Assembly: GCF_003399635.1 (NCBI RefSeq) | Contig: NZ_NBXB01000006.1 | Span: forward strand, 62,001-126,000 | Direction of reading: 5' to 3' | DNA: 64,000 nucleotides | From: Subtercola boreus | GTDB taxonomy: Bacteria; Actinomycetota; Actinomycetes; Actinomycetales; Microbacteriaceae | Notes under the pieces: model-generated | Databases searched by the model: none | The model's input: only the letters and a program-made list of their open reading frames with translations | Told to the model about the DNA's origin: nothing | Program-made: the position numbers and the translations under genes | In this document: positions 1 to 8,001 of the stretch, one piece after another | How the letters are laid out: each line of letters starts with the position of its first letter | How positions within the stretch are numbered: the stretch's first letter is position 1

Positions 1-855
1 GCCACTTCGCAGGCCCCCGGCGCGGGATGGGCGCCGGGGGAGGTCGTGGGTGGGCCCGGCTTCGGACGGGGCGCGCCCGCACGGAACGGCGGACCGACCT
101 CCGACCTCGCTCTTCGCGCCGACCTCGGCGACCGCGCCCGACGGCGCATCAAGCGGCGGTTGCGGAGGCGCCGCCCACCGACCGTCGCCGACATGACCCG
201 GTTCACCACACGCATCACCCGCACCCTGGCCGACATCGACTACCTCGTGCAGGCGCCGCTCGGCTGGCGCGAAGGCGCGGTCGTCGTCTGGGCCGGCATG
301 CGCGGAGCGGTGACGGTCGCGGCGGCACAGACCCTTCCGCAGGACACCCCGAACCGCTCGCTCCTCGTGCTCATCGCGTTCGTCGTCGCTGCCCTGTCTC
401 TGCTGATCCAGGGCGGAACACTGCCGCTGGTCATCCGGTGGCTGAAGCTCGCACCCGTCGACGCGGAGCTCGCCGCCGACGAACGGGCCCGCCTGTTCAC
501 GCTGCTCAGCGAGACGACGCTGGATGATCATCCGGAGGCCGTGGACAGTACGACCACGACCTCGGGGGATTCGGATGACGTGCCGGACGCAGACGCCGAT
601 GCCAACGCCGACCGTGCCCCCGTCACGGGCGACGGGACGGCAGGCGGCGACGGTGCGGGTGCCAAAGGCGGGGCCCCGCCGCCCGCGCACCGCACCCCGA
701 AGCAGCAGGCGCTGGCCCTCATCGCGGCGAAGCGCACCGTGCTGCTCGATGCCCGCGACGACGGCACCTTCAACGCCGACACCCTCGACGCGGCCCTCTC
801 CGCCCTCGACGCCGAGCAGATAGCCCTCCAGCTCCAGGGCGCTCCCACCGCCTGA
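1..855 (+). CDS. Na+/H+ antiporter, CPA1 family (C-terminal part)
   Basis: The frame is open from the first base of the window, so this is the 3' end of a gene that starts upstream. Such proteins exchange Na+ for H+ at the cytoplasmic membrane. The family signature is the membrane segment encoded near 265-330, containing WAGMRGAV, followed by a second hydrophobic segment near 355-435. Upstream of them (about 1-200) is a Gly/Arg-rich hydrophilic stretch that looks like an enlarged loop. The tail after 450 is cytoplasmic, with an acidic, Gly/Ala-rich linker and a helical end common in actinobacterial members. It converges on metQ across a long hairpin. The family call is good; the unseen N-terminus limits detail. 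Confidence 0.8.
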   Translation, partial: ATSQAPGAGWAPGEVVGGPGFGRGAPARNGGPTSDLALRADLGDRARRRIKRRLRRRRPPTVADMTRFTTRITRTLADIDYLVQAPLGWREGAVVVWAGMRGAVTVAAAQTLPQDTPNRSLLVLIAFVVAALSLLIQGGTLPLVIRWLKLAPVDAELAADERARLFTLLSETTLDDHPEAVDSTTTTSGDSDDVPDADADANADRAPVTGDGTAGGDGAGAKGGAPPPAHRTPKQQALALIAAKRTVLLDARDDGTFNADTLDAALSALDAEQIALQLQGAPTA

Positions 856-884
856 CCCGCCCCCACCGCCTCCAACTCGAATCA

Positions 885-936
885 GGGAGTCGAAATCCGC
901 CCTGAACCAGCGGTTTTCGGGCGGAAATCGACTCCC
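885..936. terminator. Bidirectional hairpin terminator
   Basis: Two 18-nt arms (885-902 and 919-936) are inverted copies with 16 of 18 positions matching, separated by a 16-nt loop. It lies between the converging antiporter and metQ genes, where a terminator is expected. No long T run follows on either strand. The unusually long stem could also be a dispersed intergenic repeat. Confidence 0.6.
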
Positions 937-984
937 CGATCAAGGTGAGGGAGGTGGGAGGAGGGGGCGGGGCGGGCAGGCGGG

Positions 985-1899
985 TCAGGGGGCGGTGAGG
1001 GGGAGGAGGATGCCCGCGACCGACGGGTCCGTGGCGAGGAAGTCCTGCACGGCCGGGTCCTGGAACGCGGCGACGAGCTTCTTGATGTTGTCGGTGTTTG
1101 TGAAGTCCGAGCCGATCGTGAGCTGCCCGGCGAACTCGTCGGGTGCCTGCGGGGCGAAGATCTGCTTCGCGATCGGGATGTTCGCCGCCAGGTAGTACTC
1201 GGTGTAGCCGACGGCCGCGTCGAGGTCGGGCAGCGACCGGGACTGGGCGGCGAAGTCGAGCAGCGTGAACTTCAGGTTCTTCGGGTTGGAGGCGATGTCG
1301 TCCTGGGTGGCCGTGCCCTTGCTCGTGCCCGGCTTCAGGGTGATGAGGCCGGCGCTGTCGAGGATCCACAGCCCTTGCGCCTCGTTGGCCGGGTCGGAGT
1401 ACAGCGAGATCGTTCCGCCGTCGGGAATCTGCGAGACGTCGGTGTACTTGTCGCTCCAGAGCCCGAAGCCCCAGCGGAACACCGGCGTCGCCGCCTCCTC
1501 CTTGAAATCGGGGTTCGACTCGAGCACCTGCCCGAGCCAGAGCTTGTGTTGGTACACGGTTGCAGCGACTTCGCCGTCACTCACCGCACGGTTGATCGTG
1601 TTGCTGTCGCTCAGGCCTTTGAACTGCACGTTGATGCCGTACTTCGGCGCGACGTTCGTGGCGACGAAGTTCACCAGCGCCTGCTCCGAGGCGTTGCCTT
1701 CGGCGGTGGCCACATAGAGGGTTGCGCCGGCAGTGTCGTTGGCCGAGGCGGAGGGGCTGAGCAGGGGGATGGTGATCGCGGCGGCGACGCCGACGACGAC
1801 CACTGCGGCACCGGCGACAATGGGCCAACGGCGGCGTTTCTTGAGCTCGAAACCGAGATCGGAGTCGGGGCCGGAGCTGGTGGAGGGTGTTTCAGACAT
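985..1899 (-). CDS. metQ: MetQ/NlpA-type methionine ABC transporter substrate-binding protein
   Basis: Extracytoplasmic binding protein (304 aa) of a methionine-type ABC importer, assigned by its NlpA/MetQ domain and by metI and metN directly upstream. The N-terminus is odd. Residues 1-27 are polar and basic, and one hydrophobic segment follows at about 28-51. No lipobox cysteine is visible, so the protein is probably held by an uncleaved N-terminal membrane anchor rather than by lipid as in classical MetQ. The mature part has the NlpA pattern, including a YQHKLW stretch and a GYTEYY region. Last gene of the operon, 66 nt after metI. The precise ligand (L-Met, D-Met or a sulfoxide) cannot be read from sequence. 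Confidence 0.87.
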   Translation of the reverse strand: MSETPSTSSGPDSDLGFELKKRRRWPIVAGAAVVVVGVAAAITIPLLSPSASANDTAGATLYVATAEGNASEQALVNFVATNVAPKYGINVQFKGLSDSNTINRAVSDGEVAATVYQHKLWLGQVLESNPDFKEEAATPVFRWGFGLWSDKYTDVSQIPDGGTISLYSDPANEAQGLWILDSAGLITLKPGTSKGTATQDDIASNPKNLKFTLLDFAAQSRSLPDLDAAVGYTEYYLAANIPIAKQIFAPQAPDEFAGQLTIGSDFTNTDNIKKLVAAFQDPAVQDFLATDPSVAGILLPLTAP

Positions 1900-1965
1900 G
1901 GGGGTAGTACCTCTCGTGGATGCTGTGAGAAAAGAAGGAGAAAAAAGGTGGAGCGCGTACCGGGC

Positions 1966-2727
1966 CTACGCCGGTGACGCCGCGTTCGCCGCTTCGATGT
2001 CGGTGCGCGCGATGCGCCGTGCATACCGCCGCCCGCTGGCCGTGGCCGCGTGCGGCGTGGTCATTCGCACCAGCCGGTCGCCGGTGACCTGCACCAGCGC
2101 GACGGTCGCAACGAGGATGATGATCGTCGCCCCCATCACCGTGTTGTCGAACCGCTGGTAGCCGTACGTCACGGCCACGTAGCCGATGCCGCCGGCCCCG
2201 ATCGTGCCGGCGATGGCCGAGTACTCGATCATCGCGATGGTGTTGATCGTGAGCCCGCCGATCAGCGACGGGATCGCCTCGGCGAGCTGCGCGGTGCGGA
2301 TGATCTGCAATCTTGATCCGCCTGAGGCCTTTGCCACGCGCACCAGCGACGGCGGAACGCTCCGCAGCGAGTTCTCGACGATGCGCGTGAAGAACGCGAT
2401 CCCGGCGATCGACATCGGCACGACAGCGGCCGCGATCCCTATGTTCGTGCCGGTGATGAACCGCGTGAATGGCACGATCGACGCCATCAGGATCAGGAAT
2501 GGAAGCGATCGCCCGATGCTGACGATCCAGCTCAGCACCTGGTGGAGCGCCGGGTTCTCGAACAGCCCGCCGGGCGCGAGGTTGTGGATGATCGAACCGA
2601 GCGGGATGCCCACCACCACCACGATCGACATGACGATGCCGACCATGATCAGGGTCTCGCCGAGCGCAGGGAAGACGAGCGCGGGGATGTCCGCGAGCGG
2701 AACCTGGTTGTTCGCGAGCACACTCAT
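1966..2727 (-). CDS. metI: MetI-type methionine ABC transporter permease
   Basis: Integral membrane subunit (253 aa) of the methionine importer. It has about five hydrophobic segments and the MetI pattern: RSLPFLILMASIVPFTR, then the EAA-like coupling loop around VRVAKASGGSRLQIIRTAQL, then a glycine-rich segment (AIAGTIGAGGIGYVA). Its start overlaps the metN stop by 4 nt (ATGA), which implies translational coupling. The C-terminus carries a short basic tail beyond the usual end of the family. Works with MetN below the membrane and MetQ outside. Confidence 0.92.
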   Translation of the reverse strand: MSVLANNQVPLADIPALVFPALGETLIMVGIVMSIVVVVGIPLGSIIHNLAPGGLFENPALHQVLSWIVSIGRSLPFLILMASIVPFTRFITGTNIGIAAAVVPMSIAGIAFFTRIVENSLRSVPPSLVRVAKASGGSRLQIIRTAQLAEAIPSLIGGLTINTIAMIEYSAIAGTIGAGGIGYVAVTYGYQRFDNTVMGATIIILVATVALVQVTGDRLVRMTTPHAATASGRRYARRIARTDIEAANAASPA

Positions 2728-3827
2728 GCGGCGACCTCCGCCGGCTCGCGAACGGTCGCGGACGCCTCCGGGCCGGGAGCAGTGGCAGCATCGCCGATTC
2801 CCGCGGGGGAGGCCGCGGCCGCAGTTGTGTGCGACACGTCGCCGGCGCGATCGCTCTGCCGGGCATCCAGACCCAGCGCCGCAGCCGCAGCCACGACAGC
2901 CGCCGAGTCCGACGCCCGCAGCCCGATCGTCGCGTTGCCGACGACCGAACCGTTGATCGTCTCGATCGACGCCCCCAACAGCGAGACCGGAGTCGACAGG
3001 GCGCTGGAGAGCCGCGTGACCCAGTCGGTCGGCACTGCCGACGACGTGTAGCTGACCACCCAGGCCGCCTCGTCCCGGCCGCCGACCAGCGGCACCCGCA
3101 CCGGGTTCAACGCCAGCCCGAGCGGCGACGACGCGTCGCGCAACAGGTCGACGACCCGCCCCGACTCCACGATGTGCCCGTGGTCGAGCCGCGCGACCGA
3201 GTCGGCGACCTTCAGCACGGTCTCCATCTCGTGCGTGATGAACAGGATCGAGAGCCCGAGGTCGTCGCGCAGCTCTTTCAGCAGCGTCGTGATCGAGGTC
3301 GTCGATTCGGGGTCGAGCCCTGAGGTGGCCTCGTCGGCGAGCAGGATCGACGGCCGGAGCGCGAGGGCCCGCGCAATCCCGACCCGTTGACGCTGTCCGC
3401 CCGAGAGTTCGTGCGGGTAGTGGTTCGCCCGCGACGACAGCCCGACCCGGTCGAGCAGCTCAGCGACGCGCTTCTTCGACTCCCTGGCGGTCACGCCGAG
3501 GTAGCCGAGCGGCAGGGCGACGTTCTGGGCAGCGGTGCGCCGGCTGAACAGCCCGTCGGACTGGAAGATCGTGCCGATCCGGCGGCGGGCGATCCGGAGC
3601 TTCTCCTCCGAGAGGGCGGAGAGGTTCTCGCCGTTCACGACGACCGACCCTGAGGTGGGCCGCTCCAGCAGGTTCACGCACTGCGCGAGGGTCGACTTGC
3701 CGGCCCCGCTCGGCCCGACGACCGCGAAGATCTCGCCCGCAGCCACGCTGAAGTCGAGGTTGTCGAGCACGGTGACCGCCGAGGGTCCCTGCCCGTAGAC
3801 CTTCGTGAGCTTCTCGAGCGCGATCAT
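2724..3827 (-). CDS. metN: MetN methionine ABC transporter ATP-binding protein
   Basis: ATPase (367 aa) that powers the importer. Visible motifs are Walker [10 protein letters not shown] near residue 40, signature LSGGQRQR, and Walker B ILLADEATSGLD. A C-terminal ACT-like NIL domain (about 280-345) is the part that senses methionine in MetN and inhibits transport. The start is placed at the ATG at 3827, which gives the normal MIALEKLTKVYG N-terminus; the frame is open further upstream but only as a shadow of the monooxygenase gene. It begins 4 nt after the monooxygenase stop and overlaps metI by 4 nt. Confidence 0.93.
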   Translation of the reverse strand: MIALEKLTKVYGQGPSAVTVLDNLDFSVAAGEIFAVVGPSGAGKSTLAQCVNLLERPTSGSVVVNGENLSALSEEKLRIARRRIGTIFQSDGLFSRRTAAQNVALPLGYLGVTARESKKRVAELLDRVGLSSRANHYPHELSGGQRQRVGIARALALRPSILLADEATSGLDPESTTSITTLLKELRDDLGLSILFITHEMETVLKVADSVARLDHGHIVESGRVVDLLRDASSPLGLALNPVRVPLVGGRDEAAWVVSYTSSAVPTDWVTRLSSALSTPVSLLGASIETINGSVVGNATIGLRASDSAAVVAAAAALGLDARQSDRAGDVSHTTAAAASPAGIGDAATAPGPEASATVREPAEVAA

Positions 3828-3831
3828 CAGG

Positions 3832-5220
3832 TCACGACCGGGCGCCCGCGGGTTGCCCCACGCGGTACTGCGCACCGAGGTGCTCGGAAGGCAGCCGGTC
3901 GCCCCGGCCGTGCAGCTTGTTGCGGAGCGTTCCCTCGACGTATTCGGTCGGGTACGCGCCCCGCGCCTGCAGCTCCGGGATGATGAACTCGACCACGTCT
4001 TCGAACGTACCGGGAGTGATCGCGTAGGCCAGGTTGAAGCCGTCGACGTCGGTGTCGCGCACCCACTCCTCGAGGTGGTCTGCGACTTCGGATGCCGACC
4101 CCACGATGAACGGACCGAGCCCACCGATCGCCCCGAGCTTCGCGATGTCGCGCACCTTCCACTCGGCTCCGTCGTTGCCGGGTCCCTGGAAGTTCGCCAC
4201 CGCTGACTGGATCGCGTTGCTCTTCACATTGCCGATCGGCTCGTCGAGGTCGTACTGCGAGAGGTCGATGCCCATCCAGCCCGACATGAAGACCAGTGCG
4301 CCGTCTTCGCTGGCGTACTGCAGGTAGTCCTGGTGCTTCGCGTGCGCCTTCTCGCTCGTCTCGTCGGTGATGATCGTCAGCAGCGTATAGATCTTCGCCG
4401 AATGACGGTCGCGCCCGGCGGATTCGAGGGCGTCGCGGATGTTCTTCACCGTCTCACGCAGCAGCTCCTTCGTGGGTGAGGCCACGAAGATCGCTTCGGC
4501 GTTGCCGGCGGCGAACCGGATGCCGCGGGGCGAGGCTCCCGCCTGGTAGATCACGGGCGTGCGCTGGGTCGACGGCTCCGACAGGTGGATACCCGGAACC
4601 GTGTAGTTCTTGCCGTAGTGCCCGATCTCGTGCACCTTCGCCGGGTCGGTGAACACACCCGTCTCCCGGTTGCGGATGACGGCGTCGTCCTCCCACGACC
4701 CCTCCCACAGCTTGTACAGCACCTCGAGGTACTCATCGGCCACGTCGTAGCGGTCGTCGTGTTCGAGCTGGTCGTCGTGCCCCATGTTGCGCGCGGCGCT
4801 CGGCAGGTAGCCCGTGACGACGTTCCAGCCGACCCGGCCCTTCGTCAGGTGGTCGAGCGTCGACATACGGCGCGCAAACGGGTACGGATGCTCGTAGGCC
4901 GTGCCGGCGGTGATGCCGAATCCGAGGTGATCGGTGACTGCAGCCATCGCGCTGACCAGTAGGATCGGATCGTTCACCGGAACCTGCGCCCCGTGCCGGA
5001 TCGCCGCTTCGTTCGAGCCGCCGTACACGTCGTACGTGCCGAGTACGTCGGCGATGAAGATGCCGTCGAACCTGCCGCGCTCCAGTAGCTTCGCGAGCTC
5101 AGTCCAGTAGGAGAGCTCCTTGTAGCGCCACGACTGGTCCTGGGGGTGGCGCCACATGCCCGACGACTGGTGGGCGACACAGTTCATGTCGAAGGCATTG
5201 AAGCGGATCTGCTTGGTCAT
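3832..5220 (-). CDS. LLM flavin-dependent monooxygenase, NtaA/SnaA/DszA/DmoA group
   Basis: Predicted FMNH2-dependent monooxygenase (462 aa) of the bacterial luciferase superfamily, NtaA/DmoA group. The sequence begins in the group style (KQIRFNAFDMNCVAHQ) and contains GRVGWNVVTGY, YQAGASPRG and a C-terminal YPTEY region. Members cleave C-N or C-S bonds in compounds such as nitrilotriacetate, dibenzothiophene sulfone or dimethyl sulfide. Their reduced flavin comes from a separate reductase, and none is adjacent here. The gene leads metN by 4 nt, so it is probably co-transcribed with the methionine importer. A role on an organosulfur substrate is inferred from that linkage only. A purine-rich ribosome site (AGGA) precedes the ATG. 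Confidence 0.85.
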   Translation of the reverse strand: MTKQIRFNAFDMNCVAHQSSGMWRHPQDQSWRYKELSYWTELAKLLERGRFDGIFIADVLGTYDVYGGSNEAAIRHGAQVPVNDPILLVSAMAAVTDHLGFGITAGTAYEHPYPFARRMSTLDHLTKGRVGWNVVTGYLPSAARNMGHDDQLEHDDRYDVADEYLEVLYKLWEGSWEDDAVIRNRETGVFTDPAKVHEIGHYGKNYTVPGIHLSEPSTQRTPVIYQAGASPRGIRFAAGNAEAIFVASPTKELLRETVKNIRDALESAGRDRHSAKIYTLLTIITDETSEKAHAKHQDYLQYASEDGALVFMSGWMGIDLSQYDLDEPIGNVKSNAIQSAVANFQGPGNDGAEWKVRDIAKLGAIGGLGPFIVGSASEVADHLEEWVRDTDVDGFNLAYAITPGTFEDVVEFIIPELQARGAYPTEYVEGTLRNKLHGRGDRLPSEHLGAQYRVGQPAGARS

Positions 5221-5298
5221 AGAGACATCCTGAGTGAAGCCGCGCCGTCGCGCATCCGCCCGCGTTACACGGCGTCACAAACCAGACCCCCGAGCGGG

Positions 5299-5535
5299 CT
5301 ACGCCTCGATGTCGCCCGCAGCGATCGCGTCGGCGTACTTGCGCACATCCGGGCCCGGCTCGTAGTCGATGAACCGATCCTTGAGGCGCTCGTTGAGGGC
5401 GGCGTAGATCTCGTCGGACGGCTTTCCCTGCATGCTGCCGTTCAACTCGACGACGGCGTCGCGGAGCACGTTGTCGGAGTCGGTGAGGACTTTGGCGCGG
5501 GCTTCGTCGTTCCAGCGGATCTCTGATGCGTTCAT
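5299..5535 (-). CDS. Small conserved protein of unknown function
   Basis: A 78-residue acidic, soluble protein that I do not recognise as a named family. It opens MNASEIRWNDEARAKVL, has no cysteine, signal peptide or membrane segment, and is predicted mostly helical with a charged middle (ALNERLKDRFIDYEPGPD). It lies 78 nt upstream of the monooxygenase on the same strand and could be the first gene of that operon. Its start is supported by a TAGCGT hexamer 7 nt upstream, the leaderless arrangement seen across this window. Confidence 0.6.
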   Translation of the reverse strand: MNASEIRWNDEARAKVLTDSDNVLRDAVVELNGSMQGKPSDEIYAALNERLKDRFIDYEPGPDVRKYADAIAAGDIEA

Positions 5536-5542
5536 GTCTCCG

Positions 5543-5548
5543 ACGCTA
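5543..5548 (-). promoter_or_regulatory. -10 element, leaderless promoter of the 78-aa gene
   Basis: TAGCGT on the minus strand, ending 7 nt before the ATG at 5535. Transcription would start at or very near the start codon. Confidence 0.45.
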
Positions 5549-5678
5549 CCCGGCCGCGCCCGCCGAGGAACCCCCCTTGCGCACGGGCAGGCCGAGTGTC
5601 GGCTGGTTCGGGTGGCCCGGATGAGAAGATTCTCACGCCCCGAATCCGCGGCGCCGCACTCGGCTCGTGAGGATGTTC

Positions 5679-6044
5679 TTACCCGGCGAGGCGCCCGGCG
5701 ATCGCCGACAGCTCCCTCAGCTCGCCGCTCGCCACCGCCATGACGAGGTCGTAGGCGTCGTTCTCGGTGAGCGTCAGCGGCGCCCCGTTCACCGCCAGGA
5801 AGACGGCGGTGCAGGCGAAGCCGAGTCGTTTGTTGCCGTCCACCAGCGCGTGGTTGCCCACCAGGGACTGGAGCAGGGCGGCGGCTTTTTCGTACAGACT
5901 CGGATATGCGTCCTCGCCGAGCACCATCGTCTGGGGCCTGGCGAGCGCCGCCTCGAGCAGACCGAAGTCCCGTACGGCCGGGGGTGCGCCGATGGCGGCG
6001 CCGGCTATCAGCACGGCTTCGCCCAGCGTCAGGTACACGGTCAC
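5679..6044 (-). CDS. doc: Doc-type toxin (Fic/Doc family)
   Basis: About 121 residues, the usual Doc size. The Fic/Doc core is present as HALVDGNKRLG, where the canonical HxFx(D/A)GN(K/R) has Leu for Phe. Known Doc proteins phosphorylate EF-Tu and stop translation, and this action is inferred here. A GTG at 6044 gives the family start (VTVYLTLGEA). The frame is open further upstream, but that part overlaps the antitoxin gene and looks like noise. The gene begins 11 nt after the antitoxin stop. The DGNK core is intact, so the protein may be active. Confidence 0.82.
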   Translation of the reverse strand: MTVYLTLGEAVLIAGAAIGAPPAVRDFGLLEAALARPQTMVLGEDAYPSLYEKAAALLQSLVGNHALVDGNKRLGFACTAVFLAVNGAPLTLTENDAYDLVMAVASGELRELSAIAGRLAG

Positions 6045-6055
6045 AGAAGTGAAGG

Positions 6056-6259
6056 TTACTCGCCCAGTCGCTTCAGAGTGGTCTTGTAGCGCGCGAGCGT
6101 GTCTGTCAGGGCTGCGTCCAGTTGGCTGGCACGATCCCGGCCCTCCAGGTAGGAATGGATCGCCTCGACCACCGTCTCCTGCATGGACCGACCGTCGTGT
6201 TCGGCGCGAGCGCGGAGCCGTGCCGCGTCGGAATCCGTGAGCCGCAGTGTCATCGCCAT
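6056..6259 (-). CDS. Ribbon-helix-helix antitoxin
   Basis: A 67-residue antitoxin partner for the Doc toxin just downstream. The N-terminal MTLRLTDSDAARLRARA stretch is a ribbon-helix-helix beta strand and first helix. The second half (about 30-67) is helical and charged and would be the toxin-binding tail. Classical Doc pairs with Phd, so an RHH partner is a variant pairing, although RHH-Doc pairs occur in actinobacteria. A TATCGT hexamer 6 nt upstream supports the first ATG at 6259; a second ATG lies at 6253. Confidence 0.78.
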   Translation of the reverse strand: MAMTLRLTDSDAARLRARAEHDGRSMQETVVEAIHSYLEGRDRASQLDAALTDTLARYKTTLKRLGE

Positions 6260-6265
6260 GGTGAG

Positions 6266-6271
6266 ACGATA
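6266..6271 (-). promoter_or_regulatory. -10 element, leaderless promoter of the antitoxin-toxin pair
   Basis: TATCGT on the minus strand ends 6 nt before the ATG at 6259. It lies in an AT-richer patch that includes GATATC, a likely place for antitoxin autoregulation. Confidence 0.5.
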
Positions 6272-6358
6272 TCACTCTGATACCGCCGCAACAAGATGCT
6301 CTGGCCCGCCGGCGGTGTGCCTCTGCCGGGGGACTGGCGTGCCCCGACGGGCGCGACG

Positions 6359-6364
6359 TACGGT
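6359..6364 (+). promoter_or_regulatory. -10 element, leaderless promoter
   Basis: TACGGT ends 6 nt before the ATG at 6371 and supports that start. Confidence 0.5.
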
Positions 6365-6370
6365 TGATCG

Positions 6371-6817
6371 ATGGATGAACGTGGGGAGCTTCCGGCCGAG
6401 CGCCCGGAGCACGAGTTCTGCGGCGGTGCCGCCCCGGGCAAGGTGGAGGAGCTGACGCGCGCCGAGCATGTCGAGCAGGCGGTGATCGCGTGCGAACGAC
6501 GGCTGCTCGATCCTGCGGTGCGGCTGGACCCGGATGCGGTCGAAGCGCTGCTCGACCGTGAGTTCCGGGAGATCGGGCAGTCGGGGCGGCTCTGGTCGCG
6601 GCCGGAGATGGTGGCGGCGCTCGCGACCCTCGACATGTCCTCGACGCTCGATGCTCACGAGTTCTCGGATCCGCGCGTCGAGACCCTTGCCCCTGAACTG
6701 TACCTGCTCACCTATCTGCTCCGGAGCGGATCCGGCCTCACCCGCCGCTCGTCGATCTGGCGGGAGTCGGACGGCAGCTTCCGCTGCGTGTTCCACCAGG
6801 GAACCCGCCTGGCCTGA
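6371..6817 (+). CDS. DUF4440 / SnoaL-like (NTF2-fold) protein
   Basis: A 148-residue protein whose central part (about 28-145) has the DUF4440 pattern: an initial helix EQAVIACERRLLDPAVRLD, then EALLDREFREIGQSGRLWSR, and a final strand pattern with RRSSIWRESDGSFRCVFHQGT. DUF4440 proteins share the cone-shaped NTF2 fold and bind small ligands; most have no known activity. It is soluble. The gene stands alone between the toxin module and the lipid kinase and converges on the kinase through a strong hairpin. The family call is firm; the function is unknown. Confidence 0.82.
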   Translation: MDERGELPAERPEHEFCGGAAPGKVEELTRAEHVEQAVIACERRLLDPAVRLDPDAVEALLDREFREIGQSGRLWSRPEMVAALATLDMSSTLDAHEFSDPRVETLAPELYLLTYLLRSGSGLTRRSSIWRESDGSFRCVFHQGTRLA

Positions 6818-6830
6818 CGTCGCGCTCCCG

Positions 6831-6905
6831 TTCCCGTTCGGGAGGAGCTCAGCCGATGTGCCGCCCTATTCGGCTGACGTGGGCTGTGTTCCTCCCGAAC
6901 GGGAA
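6831..6905. terminator. Nested double hairpin, bidirectional terminator
   Basis: The outer arms 6831-6846 and 6890-6905 are a perfect 16-bp inverted repeat. Inside it is a second perfect 8-bp stem (6849-6856 with 6870-6877). It separates the converging DUF4440 and lipid kinase genes. The kinase stop codon (6866-6868) falls in the inner loop, so the right arm is also coding sequence. Confidence 0.7.
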
Positions 6906-7981
6906 GATGCAGCCCCCGCCTCGGCAGTGGGCAGGCTTGAGGCCGGCAGCGCCGCGCCGCCCACCGAACCGCGCACGCGCAGCGCGCCCACCTCGATCCA
7001 CGCCGTGGCCGACGTCACCCGGCCGAGGTACTCGCCGTCGATCTCGAAGTCCTGCGCCTCGGTCACGGCGAACGTGATCGCGCTCGCCCGCGCATGGCGC
7101 ACCGACGAGGTCGTGACCGGGGCCGATCCGTCGGCTGCGGCTCGCGCAGCGGGCTTCCGGGGGAGATACGTGGTGTTGGTGCGCCAGAACCAGTGGATCG
7201 CCCGGGCCCATTCGCCGGCCCCGAGGGGGCTCAGCACCACTACGTCGAGCTGGCCGTCGTCGATGAGGGCGCCGGGGATCATCCGGATGCCCGCCGGCAG
7301 CACGCCCGCATTGCCGAGCACGATCGTGTGTGCCGGAGTCTCGGGCAGCGGGGCGCCGTCGAGCGTGTAGCTGAGGTCGAAGCGGCGATTGCGCACGAAG
7401 GAGTCGAGGATGGCGCCGACGTACCCGGTCCAGCCTAGCGTGTCCTTGCCCTTCGGTGAGGTGTTGACCACCATCTGGGCGTCGACGCCCATGCCCGCCA
7501 TAACGGTGAACGCGCGGCTGATCGTCTCGCCTGAGTCGAGCACGGCGTCCACCCGGCCGACGTCCACCGTGCGGACCGTCTCGCTGAACGCTGCCCGCAG
7601 CGCCTTCCGGGCGTTCACGAACGGCAGGCCGATCACGCCGAGCGGCAGGCCGAGGGCCCGGGCGAAGAGGTTGGTCGTGCCGGTCGGCAGGATCCCGAGC
7701 GGAACCTGCTGGTGGGTCAGAGCCTGGGCGACAGCGCTGACCGTGCCGTCGCCGCCCGCGGCGATCACCACGTCGGGGGAGGACTCCAGCAGGCGGAGTG
7801 CGGCGACGTGGCCCGGATCCTCCACCGTGGTGGCGGCCCAGAGCGACAGAGCCCAGCCCTTCTCGGCCTCCATGGCGGCGACCATGGCGCGGAGTCGCTT
7901 CTCGTTGACCTTCGTCGGGTTGTAGACGATCGCAGCCGTCGGCCCAGGCCTTTCGGCAGGCACTCCCCCCGGAGCGGACAC
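6866..7981 (-). CDS. Diacylglycerol kinase-like lipid kinase (YegS/DgkB family)
   Basis: Predicted soluble lipid kinase (about 371 aa) that transfers phosphate from ATP to a diacyl- or alkylacyl-glycerol. The catalytic domain opens TAAIVYNPTKVNEKRL and carries the hallmark GGDGTVSAVAQAL, PTGTTNLFARALGLP and, near the C-terminus, FEIDGEYLG. The start is uncertain: GTG at 7981 is used, TTG at 7993 has a GGTGAG immediately before it, and another in-frame GTG lies 24 nt downstream. It begins 20 nt after the ferritin-like gene, so it is probably in the same operon. Its place at the end of a lipid locus suggests it returns a neutral ether lipid to the phosphatidic-acid pool. Confidence 0.85.
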   Translation of the reverse strand: MSAPGGVPAERPGPTAAIVYNPTKVNEKRLRAMVAAMEAEKGWALSLWAATTVEDPGHVAALRLLESSPDVVIAAGGDGTVSAVAQALTHQQVPLGILPTGTTNLFARALGLPLGVIGLPFVNARKALRAAFSETVRTVDVGRVDAVLDSGETISRAFTVMAGMGVDAQMVVNTSPKGKDTLGWTGYVGAILDSFVRNRRFDLSYTLDGAPLPETPAHTIVLGNAGVLPAGIRMIPGALIDDGQLDVVVLSPLGAGEWARAIHWFWRTNTTYLPRKPAARAAADGSAPVTTSSVRHARASAITFAVTEAQDFEIDGEYLGRVTSATAWIEVGALRVRGSVGGAALPASSLPTAEAGAASSRSGGTQPTSAE

Positions 7982-8001
7982 AGCAGCGCTCAACTCACCG
8001 G

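Noticed and set aside
2724-4124. A longer MetN with 99 extra N-terminal residues
   Set aside because: The added part is a Ser/Arg-rich shadow of the monooxygenase gene, and the ATG at 3827 yields the normal MetN start and a 4-nt intergenic gap.
5679-6275. A 198-residue Doc toxin beginning at 6275
   Set aside because: Its first 77 residues overlap the antitoxin gene and have no similarity to Doc. GTG 6044 gives a normal length.
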